Part shown: positions 28,404 to 41,700 of the stretch, in pieces
Position numbering within the stretch: position 1 is the first letter of the stretch
Layout: each line of letters opens with the position of its first letter
Source of the DNA: Rugamonas brunnea
Lineage (GTDB): Bacteria; Pseudomonadota; Gammaproteobacteria; Burkholderiales; Burkholderiaceae_D
DNA length: 64,000 nucleotides
Direction of reading: 5' to 3'
Assembly: GCF_014042345.1 (NCBI RefSeq)
Contig: NZ_JACEZT010000004.1
Span: 294,510 to 358,509, forward strand
Translations under genes and position numbers: made by a program
Notes under the pieces: model-generated
Told to the model about the DNA's origin: nothing
Databases searched by the model: none
Seen by the model: the letters and a program-made list of their open reading frames with translations, nothing else

Positions 28404-30143
28404 TCATCCTTCCCCGCCACCCTCGGCGCGTAGTTTGCGCCACAGCGTCGTGCGGCTGATGCCCAGGTAGTTGGCGGCGGCGTCGCGGCGGCCGCCAAAA
28501 CGGGCCAGCACCGCCGTCACCGACTCGGCCGGGACGGGCACGGGTGTTGGATAGGTGGCGCCGGACGAGGCGCCGGGGAGGGCAGAGGGCATGCTGTCGG
28601 ACGTAGAGAGAGGCTGGGGCGGCGCCGCGGGCGGATACATGACCGGCGGCAGAACGATGCCATCCAGTCCGCCGTCGGCACGCGCGCGCGGCAGCAGTTC
28701 CGGCGCCACATTCTGCACGAAGGCGGGCGTGAGCGCCTGCAATGGCTCGGCCGCCAGGAACAGGGCCAGCCGCTCCATCAGGTTGCGCAGCTCGCGTACA
28801 TTGCCCGGCCAGTCGTACTGGCGCAGCAGCGGCGCGCACGCCATGATCTCGGCGTGCAGGTTGGGGTGGGGCCGCGCGCCCAGCGCCGCCAGCGCATTCT
28901 TGAGGGACCATTCGGCCAGCCCTATCACATCGTCCTCGCGCGCGCGCAGCGGCGGCAGCGACAGCCGCAGCACGGCCAGCCGGTAGAACAGGTCGGCCCT
29001 AAAGCGCCCGTCGCGCACGCGTTGTTCCAGGTCGCAGTGGGTGGCGCTGATGATGCGCACGTTGACGGCGATCGGTCGCGTGCCGCCCACCCGCACCACT
29101 TCGCGTTCCTCCAGCACCCGCAGTAGCCGCGTTTGCAGCGTGAGCGGCATTTCGCCTATCTCGTCGAGGAACAGCGTGCCCCGGTTGGCCGCTTCGAACA
29201 GGCCCGCGTGGCCGCCGCGGCGCGCGCCCGTGAACGCGCCTTCCTCGTGGCCGAACAGTTCCGATTCGAGCAGCGATTCGGCGATGGCGCCGCAGTTCAC
29301 CGCCACGAACGGCCGGTTCTGGCCCAGGATGCGCGGGCTTTCGCGGTGGATGGCTTGCGCCACCAGTTCCTTGCCACAGCCCGTTTCGCCTTGGATCAGC
29401 ACCGTGGCCGGCGATTTCGCGTACAGCACCACGGACTGCCGCAGCGCCTCCATGGCGGCCGATTCGCCGCGCAAGTCGTTCAGGCCATGCTTGGCGCGCA
29501 GCGTGTCGGCCACCACCACGCGCCGGCTGCGGTTCACTTCCAGCTGGGTCAGGCGCGCCATCTCCAGCGCGTCGTCAAAGGCTTGTCGTATCGAGGCGGC
29601 TGAGTAGACGAACACGCCCGTCAATCCCGCTTCCTCGGCCAGATCGGTAATCAGGCCTGCGCCCACGATGGCCTGGATGCCGGCTGCTTTCAGTTCGTTG
29701 ATCTGGGCCCGCGCATCTTCCTCGGTGACGTAGGTGCGCTGCGCGATGTCGAAGCCGAAGGTGGCGGCGAATTCGGCCAGCTCCGGCAGCCGTTCCTGGT
29801 AGGTGATCACGCCGATGCGTTCGGTCACCCGGCGCGCGCGCGCCAGCGCCTGCATCACGTCGAAGCCGCTGGCCTTGGCGATCACCACCGGCACCGACAG
29901 CCGTCCCTTTAAATAGGCGGCGTTGGAGCCGGCCGCGATCACGGCGTCGCAGCGCTCGGTCGCCATCCGCTCGCGGATGTGGCGGGCCGCTTCGTCGAAG
30001 CCCAGGTTGATCGGTTCGATGGTGGCCAGGTCGTCGTATTCGAGCGTGATGTCGCGGAACAGGTCGAACAGGCGCGACACCGACACGGTCCAGATCACGG
30101 GCTTGTCGGTGTTGTCCAGGGGTAGGGGAGTGGAATGGCGCAT
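28404..30143 (-). CDS. prpR: Propionate catabolism sigma-54 activator PrpR
   Basis: 579 aa. N-terminal PrpR-N sensor domain (about 14-200; [30 protein letters not shown]), AAA+ sigma-54 interaction domain with Walker A GETGCGKE at 252-259 and GAFTGA at 302-307, and a C-terminal Fis-type helix-turn-helix ([27 protein letters not shown] read in two parts). It activates the divergent prpBC operon when 2-methylcitrate is present. A Pro/Ser-rich linker before the HTH is longer than usual. Confidence 0.95.
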   Translation of the reverse strand: MRHSTPLPLDNTDKPVIWTVSVSRLFDLFRDITLEYDDLATIEPINLGFDEAARHIRERMATERCDAVIAAGSNAAYLKGRLSVPVVIAKASGFDVMQALARARRVTERIGVITYQERLPELAEFAATFGFDIAQRTYVTEEDARAQINELKAAGIQAIVGAGLITDLAEEAGLTGVFVYSAASIRQAFDDALEMARLTQLEVNRSRRVVVADTLRAKHGLNDLRGESAAMEALRQSVVLYAKSPATVLIQGETGCGKELVAQAIHRESPRILGQNRPFVAVNCGAIAESLLESELFGHEEGAFTGARRGGHAGLFEAANRGTLFLDEIGEMPLTLQTRLLRVLEEREVVRVGGTRPIAVNVRIISATHCDLEQRVRDGRFRADLFYRLAVLRLSLPPLRAREDDVIGLAEWSLKNALAALGARPHPNLHAEIMACAPLLRQYDWPGNVRELRNLMERLALFLAAEPLQALTPAFVQNVAPELLPRARADGGLDGIVLPPVMYPPAAPPQPLSTSDSMPSALPGASSGATYPTPVPVPAESVTAVLARFGGRRDAAANYLGISRTTLWRKLRAEGGGEG

Positions 30144-30166
30144 GCCGCCATTGTACGCCAGTTCCG

Positions 30167-30199
30167 TTTCAATGTTTCATGGTGAAACGTTTTTGAAAC
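30167..30199. promoter_or_regulatory. PrpR upstream activating site candidate
   Basis: GTTTCA (30174-30179), TGG, TGAAAC (30183-30188) is a perfect dyad, flanked by TTTCAA (30167-30172) and TTGAAA (30193-30198). It lies about 130 bases above the sigma-54 promoter, as an enhancer site should. Confidence 0.65.
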
Positions 30200-30205
30200 A
30201 TAAAA

Positions 30206-30218
30206 GCAACGTCGTTGC
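30206..30218. promoter_or_regulatory. Second inverted repeat in the prpR-prpB interval
   Basis: GCAACG-T-CGTTGC, a perfect 6+1+6 dyad, 18 bases after the PrpR-type site. It differs in sequence from it, so it may bind another regulator. Confidence 0.4.
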
Positions 30219-30319
30219 AACGCGATATGCTTGCGTACTCAAGTGTCCTGCCGCCCGGTCAAGCGCCAAGTGTTTGATTTTGCTGAGTTTGCCCGCCGGT
30301 AAGGCATCGCGTCACCCGT

Positions 30320-30335
30320 TGGCACGTCCCTTGCA
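30320..30335 (+). promoter_or_regulatory. Sigma-54 promoter of the prpBC-acnD-prpF operon
   Basis: TGGCACGTCCCTTGCA: the -24 GG (30321-30322) and -12 GC (30333-30334) have the correct spacing and match the TGGCAC-N5-TTGC consensus perfectly. Predicted start near 30346, followed by a leader of about 55 bases. Confidence 0.88.
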
Positions 30336-30401
30336 ATACCTGTTCGCAACGCGCCACGGCGCAACCAACCGCAAGCACACAAGCACAACGAAAGGTCAGA
30401 C

Positions 30402-31289
30402 ATGAGCCAATATTCCGCCGGCGCCGCATTCCGCAAAGCCGTACAAGAAGAATCCCCGCTGCAGGTGGTGGGCGCCATCAACGCCAACCACGCCCTGCTG
30501 GCCAAACGCGCCGGCTTCAAGGCCATCTACCTGTCCGGTGGCGGCGTGGCCGCCGGTTCGCTGGGCCTGCCCGACCTGGGCATCTCCAGTCTGGACGACG
30601 TGCTGACCGACGTGCGCCGCATCACCGACGTGTGCGACCTGCCGCTGCTGGTGGACGTGGACACCGGCTTCGGTTCTTCGGCCTTCAACGTGGCGCGCAC
30701 CGTCAAGTCCATGATCAAGTTCGGCGCGGCCGCCATCCACATCGAAGACCAGGTCGGCGCCAAGCGCTGCGGCCACCGTCCGAACAAGGAAATCGTGACC
30801 AAGCAGGAGATGGTCGACCGCATCAAGGCCGCCGTGGACGCCCGCACCGACGAGAACTTCGTCATCATGGCCCGCACCGACGCGCTGGCCGTGGAAGGCC
30901 TGGAATCGGCCCTGGACCGCGCCATCGCCTGCGTGGAAGCGGGCGCCGACATGATCTTCCCGGAAGCGATCACCGACCTGCCGATGTATTCCCAGTTCGC
31001 CAAGGCCGTCAAGGTGCCGGTGCTGGCCAACATCACTGAATTCGGCGCGACCCCGCTGTACACGGTGGACGAGCTGCGCGGCGCCGACGTGGGCCTGGTG
31101 CTGTATCCGCTGTCGGCCTTCCGTGCCATGAACAAGGCAGCCGAAAACGTCTACGGCGCGATCCGCCGCGACGGCACCCAGAAGAACGTGGTCGACACCA
31201 TGCAGACCCGCATGGAACTGTACGAGCGCATCAACTACCACAGCTTCGAGCAAAAGCTCGACGCGCTGTTCGCCGCATCGAAGAAATAA
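30402..31289 (+). CDS. prpB: 2-methylisocitrate lyase
   Basis: 295 aa with AAAGG before the [31 protein letters not shown] and the active-site loop [10 protein letters not shown] mark a PrpB of the isocitrate lyase superfamily; the short length excludes AceA. It splits 2-methylisocitrate into pyruvate and succinate, the last step of the methylcitrate cycle. First gene of the sigma-54 operon. Confidence 0.95.
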   Translation: MSQYSAGAAFRKAVQEESPLQVVGAINANHALLAKRAGFKAIYLSGGGVAAGSLGLPDLGISSLDDVLTDVRRITDVCDLPLLVDVDTGFGSSAFNVARTVKSMIKFGAAAIHIEDQVGAKRCGHRPNKEIVTKQEMVDRIKAAVDARTDENFVIMARTDALAVEGLESALDRAIACVEAGADMIFPEAITDLPMYSQFAKAVKVPVLANITEFGATPLYTVDELRGADVGLVLYPLSAFRAMNKAAENVYGAIRRDGTQKNVVDTMQTRMELYERINYHSFEQKLDALFAASKK

Positions 31290-31303
31290 GCATCGCCCCT
31301 TAT

Positions 31304-31336
31304 CGCAATCTGCAATCGCAATCCGCAATCGCAAAC
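31304..31336 (+). repeat. Tandem GCAATC repeats between prpB and prpC
   Basis: Four imperfect head-to-tail copies (CGCAATC, TGCAATC, GCAATC, CGCAATC) plus a fifth, partial one fill the 74-base gap just before the prpC ribosome site. Period is 6-7 bases. Confidence 0.6.
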
Positions 31337-31363
31337 TACACATAGAACATCTGGAGAGATCAA

Positions 31364-32518
31364 ATGAGTGCTGAACAAGTCGCTACCTTCAAGCCCAAAA
31401 AATCCGTTGCCCTGTCGGGTGTGACCGCCGGTAATACCGCGCTGTGCTCCGTCGGCAAGACCGGCAACGACCTGCACTACCGTGGTTACGACATCCTGGA
31501 CGTGGCCAACACTTGCGAATTCGAAGAAATCGCTTACCTGCTGGTGCACGGAAAGCTGCCGACGGCCGCTGAACTGAAAGGCTACAAGGGCAAACTGAAA
31601 TCGCTGCGCGGCCTGCCGCAGTCGGTCAAGTCGGCGCTGGAAGCGCTGCCTGCCTCGGCCCACCCGATGGACGTGATGCGCACCGGCGTGTCCGTGCTGG
31701 GTTGCACCCTGCCTGAAAAAGATGACCACAACGTGCCGGGCGCGCGCGACATCGCCGACCGCCTGATGGCATCGTTCGGCTCCATGCTGCTGTACTGGTA
31801 CCACTTCAGCCACAACGGCAAGCGCATCGAGGTGGAAACGGACGACGACTCGATCGGCGGCCACTTCCTGCACCTGCTGCACGGCGAGAAGCCATCCGAG
31901 TCGTGGGTCAAGGCGATGCACACCTCGCTGATCCTGTACGCTGAGCACGAGTTCAACGCCTCCACCTTCACCGGCCGCGTCATCGCCGGCACGGGTTCGG
32001 ACATCTACTCGGCCATCACCGGCGCCATCGGCGCGCTGCGCGGTCCCAAGCACGGCGGCGCCAACGAGTTCGCGTTCGAGATCCAGAAGCGCTACGAGAA
32101 CCCGGACGAAGCCGAAGCGGACATCCGTAACCGCGTGGCCAACAAGGAAGTGGTGATCGGCTTCGGCCACCCTGTGTACACCATCTCCGACCCGCGCAAC
32201 GTGGTGATCAAGGAAGTGGCGCACAACCTGTCCAAGGAAGCCGGTTCGACCAAGATGTTCGACATCGCAGAACGCCTGGAATCGGTGATGTGGGAAGTGA
32301 AGAAGATGTTCCCGAACCTGGACTGGTTCTCGGCCGTGTCCTACCACATGATGGGCGTGCCGACCGCCATGTTCACGCCGCTGTTCGTGATCTCGCGCAC
32401 CTCGGGCTGGGCTGCCCACATCATCGAGCAGCGCATCGACAACAAGATCATCCGCCCAAGCGCCAACTACGTCGGCCCGGACGACCTGCAATTCGTGCCT
32501 ATCTCCGACCGCAAGTAA
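31364..32518 (+). CDS. prpC: 2-methylcitrate synthase
   Basis: 384 aa with GGAGAG before the ATG. The citrate-synthase fold is shown by [39 protein letters not shown] and [13 protein letters not shown] with catalytic His residues; the short form and the location make it PrpC, not GltA. It condenses propionyl-CoA with oxaloacetate. Confidence 0.95.
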   Translation: MSAEQVATFKPKKSVALSGVTAGNTALCSVGKTGNDLHYRGYDILDVANTCEFEEIAYLLVHGKLPTAAELKGYKGKLKSLRGLPQSVKSALEALPASAHPMDVMRTGVSVLGCTLPEKDDHNVPGARDIADRLMASFGSMLLYWYHFSHNGKRIEVETDDDSIGGHFLHLLHGEKPSESWVKAMHTSLILYAEHEFNASTFTGRVIAGTGSDIYSAITGAIGALRGPKHGGANEFAFEIQKRYENPDEAEADIRNRVANKEVVIGFGHPVYTISDPRNVVIKEVAHNLSKEAGSTKMFDIAERLESVMWEVKKMFPNLDWFSAVSYHMMGVPTAMFTPLFVISRTSGWAAHIIEQRIDNKIIRPSANYVGPDDLQFVPISDRK

Positions 32519-32539
32519 TCGCCAGTATTGGAAGCGAAC

Positions 32540-35134
<2,595 letters not shown>

Positions 35135-35162
35135 TGCGCGCCCAGGACTGATCGTTCGGCAC

Positions 35163-35198
35163 GGCAGGCGGTACGGCGACGTACCGCCTGTCTTTTTT
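35163..35198 (+). terminator. Intrinsic terminator / attenuator-like hairpin between acnD and prpF
   Basis: A 12-pair stem (AGGCGGTAC with GTACCGCCT at its core, 35163-35174 and 35181-35192), a 6-base loop and TTTTTT at 35193-35198. The prpF ribosome site (AGGA) begins right after the T-run. Confidence 0.8.
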
Positions 35199-35212
35199 AG
35201 GAATACATCATC

Positions 35213-36403
35213 ATGACCCACGTACCACAGATCAAAGTCCCCGCCACCTACATGCGCGGCGGCACCAGCAAGGGCGTGTTCTTCCGCCTGCAAGACCTGC
35301 CAGAAGCGGCGCAAGTGCCCGGCGCCGCGCGCGACGCGCTGCTGCTGCGCGTGATCGGCAGCCCCGACCCCTACGGCAAGCAGATCGACGGCATGGGCGG
35401 CGCCACGTCCAGCACCAGCAAGACCGTGATCCTGGCCAAGAGCAGCAAGCCTGACCACGACGTCGATTACCTGTTCGGCCAGGTGTCGATCGACAAGGCC
35501 TTCGTGGACTGGAGCGGCAACTGCGGCAACCTGTCGGCCGCCGTTGGCGCGTTCGCCATCAGCGGCGGCCTGGTGGACGCCAGCCGCGTTCCGCAGAACG
35601 GCATCGCCACCGTGCGCGTGTGGCAGGCCAACATCGGCAAGACCATCATCGCCCACGTGCCCATCACGAACGGCGCGGTGCAGGAGACGGGCGACTTCGA
35701 GCTCGACGGCGTGACTTTCCCGGCGGCCGAAGTGCAGCTCGAATTTATGGACCCGGCGGCCGACGAGGAGGGCGGCGGCGGTTCCATGTTCCCGACCGGG
35801 AACCTGGTGGACGACCTGGAAGTGCCCGGCGTGGGCACGCTCAAGGCCACCATGATCAACGCCGGCATCCCCACCATCTTCGTCAACGCGGAAGCCATTG
35901 GCTACACGGGCACGGAGCTGCAGGACGCCATCAATGGCGACGCCAAGGCGCTGGCCATGTTCGAGACCATCCGCGCCCACGGCGCGCTGCGCATGGGCCT
36001 GATCAAGGAGCTGGACGAGGCGGCCAAGCGCCAGCACACGCCCAAGGTGGCCTTCGTGGCCGCACCCAAGGATTACGTGTCCTCCAGCGGCAAGCAGGTG
36101 GCGGCGGCCGACGTGGACCTGCTGGTGCGCGCGCTGTCCATGGGTAAGCTGCACCATGCGATGATGGGCACGGCGGCCGTGGCCATCGGCACGGCGGCCG
36201 CCATCCCGGGCACGCTGGTGAACCTGGCTGCCGGCGGCGGTGAGCGCAACGCGGTGCGTTTTGGCCACCCGTCGGGCACCCTGCGCGTGGGCGCGGAAGC
36301 GAGCCAGGCGAACGGCGAGTGGAGCGTGACCAAGGCCATCATGAGCCGCAGCGCGCGTGTGCTGATGGAGGGCTGGGTGCGGGTGCCGGGCGACAGTTTC
36401 TAA
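35213..36403 (+). CDS. prpF: 2-methylaconitate cis-trans isomerase PrpF
   Basis: 396 aa. YMRGGTSKGVFF at the start, DGMGGATSSTSKTVIL, SGNCGNLSAAVGAFAI (catalytic region with Lys and Cys/Ser) match PrpF of the DUF453/PrpF family. It isomerises the AcnD product so that AcnB can finish to methylisocitrate. The intrinsic hairpin before it may lower its expression relative to acnD. Confidence 0.95.
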   Translation: MTHVPQIKVPATYMRGGTSKGVFFRLQDLPEAAQVPGAARDALLLRVIGSPDPYGKQIDGMGGATSSTSKTVILAKSSKPDHDVDYLFGQVSIDKAFVDWSGNCGNLSAAVGAFAISGGLVDASRVPQNGIATVRVWQANIGKTIIAHVPITNGAVQETGDFELDGVTFPAAEVQLEFMDPAADEEGGGGSMFPTGNLVDDLEVPGVGTLKATMINAGIPTIFVNAEAIGYTGTELQDAINGDAKALAMFETIRAHGALRMGLIKELDEAAKRQHTPKVAFVAAPKDYVSSSGKQVAAADVDLLVRALSMGKLHHAMMGTAAVAIGTAAAIPGTLVNLAAGGGERNAVRFGHPSGTLRVGAEASQANGEWSVTKAIMSRSARVLMEGWVRVPGDSF

Positions 36404-36440
36404 GCGCTGCACTGCGCTAAACCGCGCTGCACTGCAACAT

Positions 36441-36468
36441 GGCGCCGCTCTTGCGGCGCCTTTTTTTT
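36441..36468 (+). terminator. prpF intrinsic terminator
   Basis: GGCGCCGC (36441-36448) pairs with GCGGCGCC (36453-36460), followed by eight T. A 12-base direct repeat (GCGCTGCACTGC) at 36404 and 36424 lies just before it. Confidence 0.92.
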
Positions 36469-36511
36469 GTCCGTGTTTTTTGCCCGCCGCCGCCGGTGTA
36501 AATCTATTTGC

Positions 36512-36525
36512 ATGATCCGTATCAT
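36512..36525. promoter_or_regulatory. Inverted repeat upstream of DUF485-actP
   Basis: ATGAT (36512-36516), 4 bases, ATCAT (36521-36525), about 100 bases before the operon start in an AT-rich patch. A possible regulator site; no known consensus is matched with confidence. Confidence 0.3.
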
Positions 36526-36626
36526 TTTGCTCATTTGGCGTTTCGGCGTAAGCGAACGGTAAGGGAGCGGGTCTAATCTGGACTCAGCCTGAAATAAAGG
36601 CATTACAAAAAATGAAGGAGACTGCA

Positions 36627-36935
36627 ATGCACGACGATTTGGTTCAAAAGATAAAAGCGGACCCCAGCTACCAGAAGCTGGTTTCGGCCCGTTCCCGCTA
36701 TGGCTGGACGCTGACGTGGCTGATGATGGCCGTGTACTACGGCTTCATCCTGTTGATCGCGTTCGACAAGGAGTTGCTGGCCACCCGCATCGGTAGCGGT
36801 GTGATGACCTGGGGTATGCCCATGGGCCTGTTCGTGATCGTGTTTACGGTCCTGATCACGGGCATCTACGTGCGCCGCGCCAACGGCGAATTCGACGAAC
36901 ATACGGCGGCTATCCGCGCACGGGTGCAGCCATGA
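36627..36935 (+). CDS. DUF485 membrane protein (YjcH-like)
   Basis: 102 aa from ATG 36627 with a strong GAAGGAG at 36614-36620. Two membrane helices ([17 protein letters not shown] and [20 protein letters not shown]) and the end [16 protein letters not shown] are typical of DUF485. It nearly always precedes actP and is thought to assist the acetate transporter. Its stop overlaps the actP start (ATGA). Confidence 0.92.
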   Translation: MHDDLVQKIKADPSYQKLVSARSRYGWTLTWLMMAVYYGFILLIAFDKELLATRIGSGVMTWGMPMGLFVIVFTVLITGIYVRRANGEFDEHTAAIRARVQP

Positions 36936-38596
36936 TGAATTTCAAACGCATGCTGGCCGCGCTGGCCATGCTGGGCGTGGCAGGTGGCGCGCTGGCCGCT
37001 GGCGCCGACCTGGGCCAGGCTGAGAAGCAGGCCACCAACTGGACCGCCATCATCATGTTCGGCGTGTTCGTCATCTTCACGCTGTTCATCACCAAGTGGG
37101 CAGCCGCCAAGACCAAGTCGGCGGCAGACTTCTACACGGCCGGCGGCGGCATCACCGGCTTCCAGAACGGCCTGGCCATCGCGGGCGACTACATGTCGGC
37201 TGCCTCCTTCCTCGGTATTTCCGCCGCCGTGTTCCTGAACGGTTACGATGGCCTGATCTACGCCATCGGCTTCCTGGTCGGCTGGCCTGTCATCACCTTC
37301 CTGATGGCTGAGCGCCTGCGTAACCTGGGCCGCTTCACCTTCGCCGACGTGGCGGCTTACCGCTTCCAGCAAAAGCCGATCCGTATCTTCTCCGCTTGCG
37401 GCACGCTGGTGGTGGTGGCGTTCTACCTGATCGCCCAGATGGTGGGCGCGGGCCAGCTGATCAAGCTGCTGTTCGGCCTGGACTACTGGGTCGCCGTGGT
37501 GCTGGTCGGCACGCTGATGATGGTCTACGTGCTGTTCGGCGGCATGACGGCCACCACCTGGGTGCAGATCATCAAGGCCGTGATGCTGCTGGCCGGTGCT
37601 TCGTTCATGGCTTTCGTGGTGCTGGGCCAGTTCAATTTCAGCCCCGAGGCGCTGTTCGCCAAGGCCGTTGAAGTGCACAGCAAGAAGGACGCCATCATGG
37701 GTCCGGGCACCTTCATCAAGGACCCCGTGTCGGCCATCTCGTTCGGCATGGCGCTGATGTTCGGTACCGCCGGCCTGCCACACATCCTGATGCGCTTCTT
37801 CACCGTGCCTAGCGCCAAGGAAGCACGCAAGTCCGTGTTCTGGGCCACCACCTGGATCGCCTACTTCTACATCCTGACCTTCATCATCGGCTTTGGCGCC
37901 ATCGTGCTGGTGTCGACCAATCCCGAGTTCAAGGACGCCGCCGGCAAGATGCTGGGCGGGACCAACATGGCAGCTATCCACCTGGCCAAGGCCGTGGGCG
38001 GCAACGTGTTCCTGGGCTTCATCTCGGCTGTGGCTTTCGCCACCATCCTGGCCGTGGTGGCCGGCCTGACCCTGTCGGGTGCATCGGCTGTGTCGCACGA
38101 CCTGTACGCCACCGTGATCAAGAAGGGCCAGGTCACCAGCTGGGAAGAACTGCGCGTCTCGCGTGCCACCACCATCGTGCTGGGCATCATCGCTGTCGCG
38201 CTGGGCATCCTGTTCGAGAAGCAGAACATCGCCTTCATGGTGTCGCTGGCCTTCGCCATCGCCGCTTCGGCCAACTTCCCGGTGCTGTTCATGTCCGTGC
38301 TGTGGAAGGATTGCACCACCCGCGGCGCCACCATCGGCGGCTTCATGGGCCTGATCACGGCCGTAGTGCTGACCGTGCTGTCGAAATCGGTGTGGGTCGA
38401 TGTGCTGGGTCATAAGGACGCCTGGTTCCCTTACGCTTCGCCCGCCATCTTCTCGATGACGGCAGGCTTCGTGGGCATCTGGCTGTTCTCCATCCTCGAC
38501 AAGAGCCCACGCGCCCGCATCGACCGCGCCGGCTTCGAAGCGCAGGAAATGCGTTCCGAGACGGGCATCGGCGCCGCCGCCGCCTCCGCGCACTAA
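36932..38596 (+). CDS. actP: Cation/acetate symporter ActP
   Basis: 554 aa sodium:solute symporter with a signal-like N-terminus ([10 protein letters not shown]) and about 13 membrane helices. [30 protein letters not shown] and [26 protein letters not shown] are ActP signatures. It imports acetate and, in some bacteria, propionate, which fits the adjoining propionate-degradation operon. Confidence 0.94.
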   Translation: MMNFKRMLAALAMLGVAGGALAAGADLGQAEKQATNWTAIIMFGVFVIFTLFITKWAAAKTKSAADFYTAGGGITGFQNGLAIAGDYMSAASFLGISAAVFLNGYDGLIYAIGFLVGWPVITFLMAERLRNLGRFTFADVAAYRFQQKPIRIFSACGTLVVVAFYLIAQMVGAGQLIKLLFGLDYWVAVVLVGTLMMVYVLFGGMTATTWVQIIKAVMLLAGASFMAFVVLGQFNFSPEALFAKAVEVHSKKDAIMGPGTFIKDPVSAISFGMALMFGTAGLPHILMRFFTVPSAKEARKSVFWATTWIAYFYILTFIIGFGAIVLVSTNPEFKDAAGKMLGGTNMAAIHLAKAVGGNVFLGFISAVAFATILAVVAGLTLSGASAVSHDLYATVIKKGQVTSWEELRVSRATTIVLGIIAVALGILFEKQNIAFMVSLAFAIAASANFPVLFMSVLWKDCTTRGATIGGFMGLITAVVLTVLSKSVWVDVLGHKDAWFPYASPAIFSMTAGFVGIWLFSILDKSPRARIDRAGFEAQEMRSETGIGAAAASAH

Positions 38597-38615
38597 GCAC
38601 AGCGTCATTTCTCCG

Positions 38616-38653
38616 ACAGCCCCGGCCCGCAAGGTCCGGGGCTGTTTTTTTTT
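38616..38653 (+). terminator. actP intrinsic terminator
   Basis: ACAGCCCCGG (38616-38625) pairs with CCGGGGCTGT (38636-38645), followed by nine or more T. Confidence 0.92.
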
Positions 38654-38773
38654 ATAACGCCGTGCGCACGGAGCATGAATAGAGGAAGCCGTCGGCTTGC
38701 CAAGTGGAAAATGGGGGCAATGTGGTTTATGATCTGGACATGACGCTGCCGTCGCGAGGGCAGCGTTTTTTAC

Positions 38774-41700
38774 ATGGGGCGCCAGGTGACCACGAACGAC
38801 GTTTCGACCAACCCAGAATGCGTGGCCGATGCTTTGCAGCTGATCGGCGTGCCCGCGTGCGCCTGTGACGGGGCGGGTGTGGTCCGGGCGGCGAACGGCG
38901 AGCTGGCGGCCCTGCTGGGGCGCGATCCCGTGGGGGCACCCGTGGCGGAGCTGTTCGCGCGCCACGTACGGGCCGACAGCGGGGTGCAGCTCAACACGGC
39001 CCTGGGTGCGGCGCAAGGCCGCCAGTGGGACAGTTGCCTGAGCTGCGCCGGCGGCCAGTACATCGCCGTGCGGGCCTGGGCCAAGCCGTTGCCGGGGAAC
39101 GGCGACGGCGGCGCCACCATCGTGTTCCAGGATGTGAGCGCCGTGCAGCGCGACCACAAGGCGTTGCGCAAGACGCTGCTCGAACAACAGGCCATCCTCG
39201 ACAACGCCGCCGTCGGCATCATGTTCAGCAAGGCCAGCGTGATCCAGGAGTGCAATCTGCGCTGCGCCGACATGCTCGGCTACGCGCGCCACGAGCTGGA
39301 AGGCGAGGGCACCGTGGTGGTCCATGTGTCCGCGCAGGCCCACATTGAACTGGGGCGCGAGGCCGGGCCGCCGCTGCGGCGCGGCGAATCCTTCACCACC
39401 GAGATGCAGTTGCGCCGCAAGGACGGCTCGTTGTTCTGGGCCCGATTGTTCGGGCGCGCCGTCGATCCCCAAAACACCGACGATGGCACGGTCTGGATCA
39501 TCGAGGACATCGACGAGCGCCGCCGCGACGAGGAAAAGCTGCGCCGCACGCTGCTGGAAATGCAGGCCATCATGGACAGCGCGCCGCTGGCCATCGGCTT
39601 CCAGCGCGATGACCGGGTGCTGCGCTACAACCAGCGCTTCGGTGAATTCTTCGGCTTCGAAGGCGACAGCGGCGTGGGCCGGCTCACCTCTGAACTGTAT
39701 CCTTCGACCGAGGCCTTCGAGGCCGTGGTGAAGAAGGCGCGCCCCCTGCTGGCGCGCGGCAAACCGTTCCAGGCCGAGATGGAGATGCGGCGCCAGGACG
39801 GTTCCACCTTCTGGGCCCATGCTTTCGGCTACGTGATCAATCCGGGCCGCACCCAGCAGGATTCGATCTGGATCTTCGACGACCGCAGCGCGCAAAAGAA
39901 GGCCGAGGAGGACACCAAGCAGCTGCTGCTGGAGCAGAAGGCGATCCTGGACAACGCCTCGGTCGGCATCCTGTTCTCCAAGGCGCAGCACATGCTCAGT
40001 TGTAATCCGCGCCTGGCCGAGATGTTCGGTTATACGCGCGAGGAGATGATGGGCCTGCACGCGTCGATCGTGTTTCCCTCGCCCGAGGCGTATGCGAAAT
40101 TCGGCCTGGAGGCCAGCCCGCTGCTGGGTTGCGGCCTGCCGTTCGAGCGCGACGAATTCCAGTTCAAGCGCAAGGATGGCTCGCTGTTCTGGTGCCGGGT
40201 GCGGGCCAAGGCGGTGGACGCGGAGCACAGCGACGGCGGCACCATCTGGATCCTGGAGGACGTGAGCGAGAGCCGCGAGACCAAGATGGAGGTCGAGGCC
40301 ATCATGACCAACGCCTCGATGGCCATCCTGTTCACCAAGAACCGCGTCATCACGCGCTACAACCGCGGCTTCGGCGAGATGTTCGGCTACCATGCCGACG
40401 AGGCGCTGGGCTTGCCGGGGCGCGCGCTTTATCCCTCGCAGCAGGCCTACGATGAACTGGGTGCGGCCGCCTCGCCGCTGCTCTCGGTGGGCAAGCCGTT
40501 CCAGACGGAAGTGGAGATGCAGCGCCAGGATGGCAGCGTGCTGTGGGCGCAGCTGATCGGCTACGTGGTCAATCCGGCCGATCCGACCCAGGGCACGATC
40601 TGGATCATCGAGGACCGCAGCGAACAGCGCCAGGCCGAGGAAACGCTGCGCAACGCGCTGCTGGAAAACCAGGCCATCCTCGACAGCGCGGTGCTGGGCA
40701 TCTCGGTGGTCGAGCATGGCCACAATCTGCGCTGCAACAGCAAGATGGAGGAGCTGTTCGGCTACGAGCCGGGCGGCATGAACGGCCTGTCGGTGCAAGC
40801 CTTCTACGCCGACAAGGCGGCCTGGCAGCGCGCGCGCGCCGAGACGGCCGACGACTTCCTGGCCGGGCGCGTCAACATGTCCGAATACCAGCTGGTGCGC
40901 AAGGATGGCAGCACGTTCTGGGCCCGGCTGTCGGGCCGCCCGTTCGACCTGAGCAAGCCGCGTGGGCGTTCCGTGTGGCTGGTGGACGACATCACGGCGC
41001 GGCGCGAGGCAGCCGAAGCGGTCAGCCGCGCGCGTGACGAGCTGGAAGTGCGGGTGCTGGAACGCACGGCCGAACTGGCCGGCGCCAATGCGCTGCTGCA
41101 GGGCGAGATCGTCGAACGGCGCCAGGCCGAGGCGCGCGTGCACCACATGGCCTACCATGACAGCCTGACGGGCCTGCCCAACCGCGCCCTGCTGGCCGAC
41201 CGGCTGGACCGGGCCATGCTGGCGGCCCAGCGCTCCGAGCGCAAGCTGGCCGTGATGTTCATCGACCTCGATCGCTTCAAGACCATCAACGATTCGCTCG
41301 GCCACATGACGGGCGACCAGCTGCTCAAGGAAGTGGCCAGCCGCCTGTGCCGCGCCGTGCGCGCCAGCGACACCGTGGCCCGCTTGGGCGGCGACGAGTT
41401 CGTGGTGCTGGTGCCCGGCATCCGCAACGTGGACGAGGCGGTCAACGTGGCCGAGAAGATCATCGCCGCGCTGTCCGATGCGTTCCCGCTGGAGGGGCGC
41501 AACCTGCACATCACGCCGTCGATCGGCATCTGCGTCTATCCGGACGATGGCGGCGACGTGGAAACCCTGATGCGCCACGCCGACGCGGCCATGTACCACG
41601 CCAAGGCCAGCGGCAGGAACAATTACCAGTTCTTCACCCAGACCATGAACCTGGCGGCGGCCCGCCACTTCGAGCTCGAAAGCAGCTTGCGCAGCGCGCT

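Noticed and set aside
31304..31336. CRISPR-like repeats
   Set aside because: Repeat unit is only 6-7 bases without spacers. No CRISPR array or cas gene was seen anywhere in the window.
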